NCBI GenBank assembly: GCA_023252095.1
Contig: JAHEXN010000169.1
Location: forward strand, 1 to 5,874
DNA from: Actinomycetes bacterium
GTDB taxonomy: Bacteria > Actinomycetota > Actinomycetes > Propionibacteriales > Nocardioidaceae
DNA length: 5,874 nucleotides
Direction of reading: 5' to 3'
Positions within the stretch are counted from its first letter, which is position 1. Each line of letters starts with the position of its first letter. A program made the translations under genes and the position numbers. Shown here piece by piece: positions 1 to 5,874 of the stretch. The notes beneath the pieces are model-generated. The model did no database searches, was not told the DNA's origin, and worked only from the letters and a program-made list of their open reading frames with translations.

Positions 1-1034
<1,034 letters not shown>

Positions 1035-1042
<8 letters not shown>

Positions 1043-1136
1043 GTGTCAGTTCCTTCGGGAGGTACCGCTGGTTGAGGTGCGGGGTGAGACGGTCGTGCGG
1101 CTCGGTCGGGCGTGGCTCGCGCTCGGCGATCACCAT
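1035..1136 (-). CDS. Possible 33-aa small ORF between gyrB and gyrA
   Basis: An ATG at 1136, 8 bases after the gyrB stop, opens a 33-codon frame that ends with TGA inside the gyrA start, overlapping gyrA by 8 bases (GTGACTGA). The product is charged and proline-rich, starting MVIAEREPRPTEP and ending YLPKELTRD, with no recognised domain. Position-specific GC looks like a real high-GC gene: about 25/33 G/C at first, 14/33 at second and 28/33 at third codon positions. The frame matches neither gyrB nor gyrA. Against it: no Shine-Dalgarno is seen, it is short, and the MTD start of gyrA (ACTGA) creates a TGA here by itself. If translated, it would most likely couple gyrB and gyrA translation; a peptide function cannot be inferred. 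Confidence 0.3.
1050..1056 (-). promoter_or_regulatory. Ribosome binding site of gyrA
   Basis: GAAGGAA on the minus strand, 7 nt before the GTG at 1042. It supports that GTG over the later in-frame ATGs at residues 20 and 29, neither of which would keep the conserved N-terminus. Confidence 0.75.
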
Positions 1137-1144
1137 CGGTTCGG

Positions 1145-3154
1145 TTAGATGTCGAGGAAGCGGACGTCCTTGGCGTTGCGCTGGATGAACGAGCGGCGCT
1201 GCTCGACGTCCTCGCCCATCAGGACCGTGAACATCTCGTCGGCCATCGCCGCGTCCTCGAGGGTCACCTGTCGGAGAATCCGGTTGGCCGGATCCATCGT
1301 GGTGTCCCACAGCTCGGAGTCGTTCATCTCACCCAGGCCCTTGTAGCGCTGGATCTGCTGGCCGACCTCCTTGGGCAGACGCTTGCCCGCGGCGGCACCG
1401 GCCTCGAGCAAGGCGTCCCGCTCGGAGTCGGAGTAGGCCAGCTCGTCGGTGGCGTTGCTCCACTTGATCTTGTAGAGCGGCGGCTGCGCGAGATAGACGT
1501 GGCCACCGTCGATCAACGGCTTCATGAACCGGAACAGCAGTGTGAGCAGGAGCGTGGAGATGTGCTGACCGTCGACGTCGGCATCGGCCATCAGCACGAT
1601 CTTGTGGTACCGCAGCTTGGCGATGTCGAAGTCCTCGTGGACGCCGGTGCCGAGCGCGCTGATGATGGCCTGGACCTCGGCGTTCTGCAGGATCTTGTCG
1701 ATCCGCGCCTTCTCGACGTTGAGGATCTTGCCGCGCAGCGGCAGGATCGCCTGCGTGCGGGGATCGCGCCCGCCCTTGGCCGAGCCGCCGGCCGAGTTGC
1801 CCTCGACGATGAAGACCTCGCACTCCTCGGGGTTGCGGCTGGAGCAGTCGGCGAGCTTGCCGGGCAGGCCGCCGCCGCCGAGGAAGCCCTTGCGGTTGCG
1901 GGCGAGGTCGCGGGCCTTGCGGGCCGCCATGCGCGCGGTGGCCGCGTCGATCGACTTGCGCACGATGGTCTTGCCCTCGTTGGGGTGCTGCTCGAACCAC
2001 GCCCCGAGCTCCTCGTTGAGGACGCTCTGGACGTACGAGCGGGCCTCGCTGTTGCCGAGCTTGGTCTTGGTCTGACCCTCGAACTGCGGTTCCTCGAGCT
2101 TGATCGAGATGATGGCCGTGAGGCCCTCCCGAATGTCCTCACCCGAGAGGTTGTCGGACGCCTTCTTGATGAGTCCCTGCGTCGTGGCGAACTTGTTGAC
2201 CGTGGTGGTCAGCGCCGCGCGGAAGCCCTCCTCGTGGGTGCCGCCCTCGTGGGTGTTGATCGTGTTGGCGAAGGTGTGCACCGACTCGATGAAGCTGTCG
2301 TTCCACTGCATCGCGATCTCCAGCGACAGGCCCTTCGACTCGTCCTCGGACTCGATCGAGATGACGTCGCGGTGAATCGGTGACTTGCTGCCCACGTTGA
2401 TGTGGTCGACGTAGTCGACGAGGCCCTGGTCGAAGCGGAAGCGTGCGTCGCGCTCGATCTCGTCGACCTCGGTGTCGCCCTCGGCCGCTTCGAGCGCCGG
2501 CGCGCGGTCGTCGCGCAGCACGAGCTCGAGGCCCTTGTTGAGGAACGCCATCTCGCGGAAACGGGTCTTGAGGGTCTCGTAGCTGTAGACGACCGTCTCG
2601 AAGATGTCCTCGCTCGCGTAGAACGTGGTCGTGGTGCCGGTCTCGTCGGTTGGCTCGTGACGCTCGAGTGGGGCGTCTGGCACGCCGTAGGTGAACGACT
2701 GCGTCCACCGGTAGCCGTCACGCTTGACCTCGACGTGCAGGCGGGTCGACAGGGCATTGACCACCGAGACGCCGACGCCGTGCAGTCCGCCGGAGACCTT
2801 GTAGCCGCCGCCGCCGAACTTGCCGCCAGCGTGCAGCGAGGTGAGCACGAGCGTGACCGCCGGCATCTTCTCGGTGGGGTGCTCGTCGACCGGGATGCCA
2901 CGACCGTCGTCGACGACCTTGACGCCACCGTCGGCCTGCAGGGTGATCTCGATGTGCGTGGCGTGGCCGGCGAGCGCCTCGTCGACGGAGTTGTCGACGA
3001 CCTCGTAGACGAGGTGGTGCAGACCCCGCTCGCCCGTGGACCCGATGTACATGCCCGGACGCTTGCGCACCGCCTCCAGACCCTCGAGCACCTGGATGTT
3101 GCTGGCGTCGTAGCCGGTGGGCTCGAGCGCGGCCGGATCTGGAGTTTGGGTCAC
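1145..3154 (-). CDS. gyrB: DNA gyrase subunit B (GyrB)
   Basis: GyrB is the ATPase subunit of gyrase. At 669 aa it is normal for the actinobacterial type, without the long insert of Gram-negative GyrB. The GHKL ATPase domain shows YEVVDNSVDEALAG with Glu51 and Asn55, DDGRGIPVD (82-90), the ATP lid and GGLHGVGVSVVNALS (122-136), and the QTK loop (361-363). The Toprim domain has EGNSAGGSAK (451-460), PLRGKILNVEKARID, and the metal-binding ADADVDG with Asp524, Asp526 and Asp528. The C-terminal part has QRYKGLGEMN and ends DVRFLDI-TAA. Residue 453 is Asn where most GyrB proteins have Asp. The GTG start at 3154 gives a typical short leader MTQTPDPAALEPTGYDASNIQVLEGLEAVRKRPGMY in part; the frame stays open upstream to 3568, but that extension is arginine-rich and runs antisense through the neighbouring gene. 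No Shine-Dalgarno precedes the start, but a -10 box lies 6 nt upstream, which suggests a leaderless mRNA. Confidence 0.98.
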   Translation of the reverse strand: MTQTPDPAALEPTGYDASNIQVLEGLEAVRKRPGMYIGSTGERGLHHLVYEVVDNSVDEALAGHATHIEITLQADGGVKVVDDGRGIPVDEHPTEKMPAVTLVLTSLHAGGKFGGGGYKVSGGLHGVGVSVVNALSTRLHVEVKRDGYRWTQSFTYGVPDAPLERHEPTDETGTTTTFYASEDIFETVVYSYETLKTRFREMAFLNKGLELVLRDDRAPALEAAEGDTEVDEIERDARFRFDQGLVDYVDHINVGSKSPIHRDVISIESEDESKGLSLEIAMQWNDSFIESVHTFANTINTHEGGTHEEGFRAALTTTVNKFATTQGLIKKASDNLSGEDIREGLTAIISIKLEEPQFEGQTKTKLGNSEARSYVQSVLNEELGAWFEQHPNEGKTIVRKSIDAATARMAARKARDLARNRKGFLGGGGLPGKLADCSSRNPEECEVFIVEGNSAGGSAKGGRDPRTQAILPLRGKILNVEKARIDKILQNAEVQAIISALGTGVHEDFDIAKLRYHKIVLMADADVDGQHISTLLLTLLFRFMKPLIDGGHVYLAQPPLYKIKWSNATDELAYSDSERDALLEAGAAAGKRLPKEVGQQIQRYKGLGEMNDSELWDTTMDPANRILRQVTLEDAAMADEMFTVLMGEDVEQRRSFIQRNAKDVRFLDI

Positions 3155-3160
3155 CTGTTC

Positions 3161-3166
3161 AGTATA
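3161..3166 (-). promoter_or_regulatory. -10 box of the gyrB promoter, probably leaderless
   Basis: TATACT on the minus strand, a 5/6 match to TATAAT, in a small AT-rich island within very GC-rich DNA. Six bases (GAACAG) separate it from the GTG of gyrB, so transcription would start at or next to the first base of the start codon. No good TTGACA-like -35 is visible 16-19 bases upstream, which is common in actinobacteria. It gives gyrBA a promoter independent of recF-dciA. Confidence 0.65.
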
Positions 3167-3290
3167 AGGGGCCGTAGCGAGCGTCTGAGCGTTCCCTCCA
3201 CAGTGTCGGGCCATGAGTCTGCGGCGAGTCTGGGGGCTGAGAGGCCGTAGAAGGGGTCTGGGAGCGTTTCGCGGACCCGCCCCCGCACCC

Positions 3291-3302
3291 GGGATCGATC
3301 CC
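3291..3302. repeat. 12-bp perfect palindrome in the gyrB/phosphatase divergent region
   Basis: GGGATCGATCCC is its own reverse complement. With one bulged C it extends to CCGGG...CCCCGG. It lies about 130 bases upstream of the gyrB -10 box and about 80 bases before the phosphatase start. It could be an operator or chance in GC-rich DNA; nothing identifies a binding protein. Confidence 0.3.
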
Positions 3303-3367
3303 CGGCGTCTTCGGGTCGCCTCGGCCCGGCTGCGAGATCTGCTGCGGTTGCCGCGATGCGGCACAGT

Positions 3368-3372
3368 GGAGG
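3368..3372 (+). promoter_or_regulatory. Ribosome binding site of the PAP2 phosphatase gene
   Basis: GGAGG, 8 nt before the ATG at 3381 and only 2 nt before the in-frame ATG at 3375. The spacing favours 3381 as the start and argues against the far upstream ATG at 3213. Confidence 0.65.
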
Positions 3373-3380
3373 CCATGTCG

Positions 3381-4205
3381 ATGACGGACACCGGCACGGT
3401 ACGGCACGCCCCGGCGCGCGCGGCGACGAGCGTGCGCCCGCGGGCGGTCCTGGCGACCCTGGTCGCCTCCGCCGGGCTGCTCGGGGTCACGGCACTCGCC
3501 CTGTGGACCGCGGGCGGCCAGGACCTCGACCAGTCGGCCATGACCACCGTCACCGCCGGGCGCGACACGCAGCTCGCGGTGCTCAGCGTCCTCGGCTACG
3601 TCTCGATCGCGGCAGTCGCGATCGTCGCCGCCGGCGCGGTGGCACTGGCGTTGATGCGGGGCGAGGTGCGGCTCGCTGTCGCGGCGCTGGTCGTGATCGG
3701 CGGCGCGAACCTGACGACCCAGCTCCTGAAGCACGCCGTGCTGGAGCGGGCGGAGTACGCCGGCGGCATCGTCGCGCACAACAGCCTGCCCAGCGGTCAC
3801 ACCACCGTGATCGCCGCAGCGCTCGGCGCGCTGTGCCTCGTGAGTCCCACGTGGCTGCGTCCGGTCGTGCTCACGGCAGGATCCTTCGCCGTCGCCCTGA
3901 CGGGTGCCTCGACGGTCGTGGCGGGCTGGCACCGGCCCGCCGACGTCCTGGCCGCGGTCATGGTGTGCCTCGGTTGGACCGCGCTCGCCGCGCTCGTGGT
4001 GGGTGGCGGAGTGCGCCGCACGACGGGCGGACTCACGTTCGCCGTCCTCGGCTCTACCGCAGCGATCATCTTCCTGATCGTGATCGGCGTGCGCCCCACC
4101 GACGGGTGGGACGGCTTCCTCACCTCCGGCGTGGTCCTGGGCAGCGTCGCCCTCGTGACCGCCGTGTCAGCTGCCGTCATGGACCGCGTGTCGCCCAGTC
4201 ACTGA
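3381..4205 (+). CDS. Membrane phosphatase of the PAP2 (phosphatidic acid phosphatase type 2) superfamily
   Basis: A 274-aa integral membrane protein with about eight hydrophobic segments near residues 22-43, 65-92, 96-116, 141-156, 160-183, 187-209, 217-237 and 245-267, after a short basic N-terminus with no cleavable signal evident. The PAP2 motifs are present in order: Lys117 and Arg123 in KHAVLERAE (a loose form of KX6RP, lacking the proline), NSLPSGHTT with catalytic-site His140, and STVVAGWHRPADV with His184 and Asp188. In the last motif the usual Arg of SRX5HX3D is Thr, so it is a divergent member, although the His/Asp core is intact. The family removes phosphate from lipid phosphates such as phosphatidate or undecaprenyl diphosphate on the outer membrane face; the substrate here cannot be told. 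It is divergent from gyrB and convergent with dciA, an unusual guest in this cluster. Base composition resembles its neighbours. Confidence 0.88.
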   Translation: MTDTGTVRHAPARAATSVRPRAVLATLVASAGLLGVTALALWTAGGQDLDQSAMTTVTAGRDTQLAVLSVLGYVSIAAVAIVAAGAVALALMRGEVRLAVAALVVIGGANLTTQLLKHAVLERAEYAGGIVAHNSLPSGHTTVIAAALGALCLVSPTWLRPVVLTAGSFAVALTGASTVVAGWHRPADVLAAVMVCLGWTALAALVVGGGVRRTTGGLTFAVLGSTAAIIFLIVIGVRPTDGWDGFLTSGVVLGSVALVTAVSAAVMDRVSPSH

Positions 4206-4269
4206 GGCGAGGCCGCCCGCGGCCGAGGCTCATGGCGTCACCGGCGAAGCCGGTCAGCCCGGTCGTCGG
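4203..4269 (+). repeat. Left copy of a two-hairpin inverted element at the phosphatase 3' end
   Basis: It starts at the TGA of the phosphatase gene: TGA, GGCGAG, a GC hairpin (GGCCGC/GCGGCC, 4211-4224), CGAGGC, TCATGGCGTC, a hairpin with 6-bp stem and GAA loop (ACCGGC-GAA-GCCGGT, 4240-4254), then CCCGGTCGTCG (4258-4268). The same order of parts occurs inverted at 4351-4415. An alternative fold pairs GCGAAGCCG (4244-4252) with CGGCTTCGC (4267-4275). Confidence 0.75.
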
Positions 4270-4390
4270 CTTCGCTCGGCCTGTGGTGGCTGACGGGTGC
4301 CGTCACGTGGTCACCGTCTCGATACAGCTCCCTCGTTCCTCGGTAGCCACTCGACGACCGGGAAGCGCGACTTCGTCGCGGACGCCATGA
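4230..4390. terminator. 161-bp imperfect inverted repeat, probable bidirectional terminator between convergent genes
   Basis: Bases 4230-4269 are complementary to 4351-4390 in one register without gaps, with 31 of 40 Watson-Crick pairs plus G-T pairs. There is a perfect 10-bp outer end (TCATGGCGTC/GACGCCATGA) and a perfect 11-bp inner block (CCCGGTCGTCG/CGACGACCGGG). The 81-base loop holds a further 6-bp pairing (GTGGCT 4286-4291 with AGCCAC 4345-4350) and a competing hairpin TGACGG-GTG-CCGTCA (4291-4305). There is no T-run, so if it terminates transcription it is of the tail-less kind proposed for high-GC actinomycetes. Its position between convergent stop codons is the main argument for a terminator role; an interspersed repeat of mobile origin is the alternative. 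Confidence 0.6.
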
Positions 4391-4415
4391 CTCGCGCGCT
4401 GGAGCGCGCTCGTCA
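4351..4415 (-). repeat. Right copy of the two-hairpin inverted element at the dciA 3' end
   Basis: Read on the minus strand from the TGA of dciA: TGA, CGAG, a GC hairpin (GCGCGC-TCCA-GCGCGC), CGAG, TCATGGCGTC, a hairpin CGCGAC-GAA-GTCGCG (4366-4380), then CCCGGTCGTCG and GTGGCT. Order and spacing follow the left copy. The GAA hairpin sits at the mirrored position with a different stem sequence, yet still pairs perfectly. Confidence 0.75.
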
Positions 4416-4416
4416 T
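4387..4416 (-). terminator. Hairpin overlapping the dciA stop codon
   Basis: ATGAC (4387-4391) pairs with GTCAT (4412-4416), and GCGCGC (4394-4399) with GCGCGC (4404-4409), separated by a 2x2 TC/TC internal loop and closed by a 4-base loop. It begins at the dciA stop codon and could end the recF-dciA transcript, alone or with the large inverted repeat that follows. No T-tract is present. Confidence 0.5.
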
Positions 4417-4952
4417 CCGTAGGTGTCGCGGGGACCGCGGCCGCCGCGGACGGTGCGCTTGCCGTGCTTCCAGGAGGGCGCCTCGGGTCCGCGCACGTCG
4501 ACGCGCATGACGGAGCCGTGCCCGAGCTCCTCGTTGAGGCGCGCGACGATGCGCGGGGCGAGCAGCTGGAGCTCCTTGCGCCAGGCGCTCGAGTCGGCGC
4601 GCACTGACACGACCTGGTCGGCGAACCCGTCGACGAGCGAGTGCTGTGCGATGTCGGGTCCGACGATGGCTGCCCAGTCGGTGAAGACACGCGAGGCGGC
4701 GAGCTGGTCGGTCCACCCCTGCTGGTCGACGAGGTCACCGAGCGCGGCGGCCAGAGGCATCGCGTCGTCGCGGTCACCGCGGCGTGGCACCGGGCGCTGG
4801 CCGCGTCGACGACGCCGGGGCACGGATCCCGGGTTGGCCGAGCGGTAGCCGTCGGCGAGCTCGCGGGCCAGACGCATCGGATCGTCCGGTCTCGGCTTCG
4901 GCGCTGGCGGCTCCTCGGGGTGAGGCTCGGCTGCGTCGTCCACGTCAGTCAT
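4413..4952 (-). CDS. dciA: DciA-like protein (DUF721 / DciA family), helicase-loading factor
   Basis: DciA is the widespread ancestral factor that interacts with the replicative helicase DnaB and helps place it on DNA in bacteria lacking DnaC or DnaI. The 179-aa product fits the size of actinobacterial members encoded between recF and gyrB. The first 75 or so residues are acidic then basic and look disordered (proline-rich start, then a run of Arg with RRRRRGQRP). The DUF721 domain follows: LVDQQGW, FTDWAAIVGPDIAQHS, VVSVRADSSAWRKELQLLAPRI in part, LNEELGHGSV, then the conserved actinobacterial tail PSWKHGKR...RGPRDTYG at the C-terminus. The ATG at 4952 overlaps the recF stop as ATGACTGA (8 bases) and has AAGG 6 nt upstream, so translation is probably coupled to recF. 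The ATG could in principle be moved inward, but the overlap and leader favour this one. Confidence 0.93.
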   Translation of the reverse strand: MTDVDDAAEPHPEEPPAPKPRPDDPMRLARELADGYRSANPGSVPRRRRRGQRPVPRRGDRDDAMPLAAALGDLVDQQGWTDQLAASRVFTDWAAIVGPDIAQHSLVDGFADQVVSVRADSSAWRKELQLLAPRIVARLNEELGHGSVMRVDVRGPEAPSWKHGKRTVRGGRGPRDTYG

Positions 4953-5874
4953 CGAGCACCTTGCCGTCGGCGACGCGGAAGCGGCGCCCGCGGAGTCCGG
5001 GCGGGACGTCGCCGTCGACGGCCGCGGTGACCAGGACCTGCTCGACGTGCTCGGCCATCGAGGCGAGGTGGTCGCGGCGACCCGTGTCGAGCTCGGCGAA
5101 GACGTCGTCGAGGATCAGGATCGGGTCGTCGGCACCGCGCTCGGGAGCACGCAGGTGGTCGAAGGAAGCGAGCCGGAGCGCGAGGGCGAGCGACCAGGAC
5201 TCCCCGTGGCTCGCATACCCCTTGGCGGGGAGCTCGCCGATGCGGAGCTCGACGTCGTCGCGGTGCGGACCGACGAGGCTGACCCCGCGGTCGAGCTCGT
5301 CGCGGCGCCGCTCCTCGATCGACCGCAGCAGGAGGTCGCGGCACTCCTCCGGATCACGCGGGTGGTCGGCGTGAGCCACCCCGGTCTTGGCGACGTACGA
5401 CGCCGTGACGTTGCGCCTCGTCTCTGCCGCCGAAGCCGCGACTCCCGCGTGTCGTTCCTCCAGGTGCGGGGCGATCTCGTCGAGCACCAGGAGGCGACGG
5501 GCCGTGATCTCCCCGCCCAGCGTGGCGAGGCGTTCATCCCACACTTCTAATGTCGACATATCTACTTGTCGACCTCGGGCGGTCTTGAGAAGGGTGTTGC
5601 GCTGCCGCAGGGTGCGTTCGTAGTCGGCCTTGACGCCAGCCTGGCGCACCGACTGCATCAGCAGGTGGTCGTCGAGGAAGCGGCGTCGGTCGGACGGATC
5701 ACCCTTGACGAGCGCGAGGTCCTCGGGCGAGAACAGCACGGTGCGGACGGTTCCGAGCAGGTCGCGGACACGCGGCAGGTCGGAGCGGTTGACCCGCGCC
5801 CGGTTGCTGCGGCCCGGATTGATCTCGACCTCGATCAGCGCAGTGCGGTCCTGGCGCACGACCTCGGCGCGGAC
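4945..5874 (-). CDS. recF: DNA replication/repair protein RecF, C-terminal part; 5' end outside window
   Basis: RecF is an SMC-like ATPase that works with RecO and RecR to load RecA at single-strand gaps and stalled forks. The window holds 309 codons plus the stop; the family is about 370-400 aa, so the N-terminal part with the Walker A loop is missing. Visible parts are the block EINPGRSNRARVNRS, the LFSPEDLALVKGDPSDRRRFLD segment (in part) after TVRTV, the helical arm region, RDDVELRIGELPAKGYASHG leading to the ABC signature-like GESWSLALALRLASF, Walker B with D-loop ILILDDVFAELD, and the end TAAVDGDVPPGLRG...KVLDD. The frame is open to the window edge (VRAEVV precedes the GTG at 5859), so that GTG is internal and not the start. 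It overlaps dciA by 8 bases. A 45-base stretch near 5533-5577 has strikingly A/T-ending codons, including a TTA, unlike the rest of the gene. Confidence 0.97.
   Translation of the reverse strand, partial: VRAEVVRQDRTALIEVEINPGRSNRARVNRSDLPRVRDLLGTVRTVLFSPEDLALVKGDPSDRRRFLDDHLLMQSVRQAGVKADYERTLRQRNTLLKTARGRQVDMSTLEVWDERLATLGGEITARRLLVLDEIAPHLEERHAGVAASAAETRRNVTASYVAKTGVAHADHPRDPEECRDLLLRSIEERRRDELDRGVSLVGPHRDDVELRIGELPAKGYASHGESWSLALALRLASFDHLRAPERGADDPILILDDVFAELDTGRRDHLASMAEHVEQVLVTAAVDGDVPPGLRGRRFRVADGKVLDD
5544..5572 (-). promoter_or_regulatory. Candidate internal promoter inside recF pointing to dciA
   Basis: TCGACA (5567-5572), exactly 17 bases, then TAGAAG (5544-5549) on the minus strand, inside an AT-rich patch of recF. 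TCGACA is 5/6 to TTGACA and TAGAAG is 4/6 to TATAAT. The spacer contains the palindrome ATGTCGACAT (5550-5559). This is pattern only. Confidence 0.2.

Noticed and set aside
1112..2383. Long plus-strand open frame (423 aa) opposite gyrB
   Set aside because: A mirror frame of a high-GC gene, repetitive in Leu/Val/Asp/Gly with no domain. The minus-strand GyrB protein explains the region completely. The same holds for the plus-strand frames at 53-1075, 2402-3250 and 5047-5550.
3213..3380. Longer phosphatase start at the ATG at 3213 (330 aa)
   Set aside because: The extra 56 residues are arginine-rich and low in complexity, there is no ribosome binding site there, and GGAGG is correctly spaced for the ATG at 3381.
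3155..3568. N-terminal extension of gyrB up to an alternative start at 3568
   Set aside because: It runs antisense through the phosphatase gene, gives an Arg/Ser-rich sequence unlike any GyrB leader, and would ignore the clear -10 box and the typical start at 3154.
4206..4412. tRNA, CRISPR array or insertion sequence in the convergent spacer
   Set aside because: There is no cloverleaf with T-loop motifs, no regular direct repeats with spacers, no transposase frame and no target-site duplication next to the inverted ends.
4238..4777. Minus-strand frames running through the dciA region and the repeat spacer (also 4303-4716)
   Set aside because: They have Ser/Arg/Pro-rich shadow composition, cross the inverted repeats, and conflict with the recognised DciA frame.
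5857..5859. GTG at 5859 as the recF start
   Set aside because: The frame continues to the window edge with RecF-like residues, and this start would remove the ATP-binding loop. The gene is simply cut by the window.

Overview
The window is very GC-rich with strongly G/C-biased third codon positions. It carries part of the replication-origin gene cluster of an actinomycete (Actinomycetota), read in reverse. GyrB, GyrA, RecF and DciA all look actinobacterial, and my best guess at lineage is Nocardioidaceae or close relatives (inference, not tested). In the usual order dnaA-dnaN-recF-dciA-gyrB-gyrA, the visible part is the stretch from recF to gyrA. dnaA, dnaN and oriC lie outside the window, beyond the right edge if the standard order holds.

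Layout from left to right: gyrA (minus strand, C-terminal part missing, 1-1042); a 102-base spacer with a possible 33-codon small ORF; gyrB (minus, complete, 1145-3154) with a strong -10 box placed so that its mRNA would be leaderless; a 226-base divergent control region; a membrane PAP2-family phosphatase on the plus strand (3381-4205); a 207-base convergent intergenic region rich in inverted repeats; dciA (DUF721, minus, 4413-4952); and recF (minus, 5' part missing, 4945-5874), which overlaps dciA by 8 bases.

The housekeeping genes act together in DNA replication and topology. RecF supports recombinational repair at stalled forks, DciA loads or assists the DnaB helicase, and GyrB plus GyrA form the A2B2 gyrase. 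The phosphatase gene is the outsider. It sits in opposite orientation between dciA and gyrB, so gyrBA cannot simply be read through from recF-dciA and needs its own promoter, which is visible.

The most unusual structure is in the convergent spacer 4206-4412. Each flanking gene's stop codon is followed by a copy of the same two-hairpin element, the two copies facing each other. Over 40 gap-free positions the arms match at 31. Six of the nine differences fall as three paired, compensatory changes that keep a 6-bp stem with a GAA triloop. This looks like structure-level conservation in a paired terminator or BIME-like repeat. Other points of note are Asn in place of Asp in the GyrB EGDSAGG motif, an AT-rich rare-codon patch in recF that includes a TTA codon and a promoter-like sequence, and the small ORF before gyrA.
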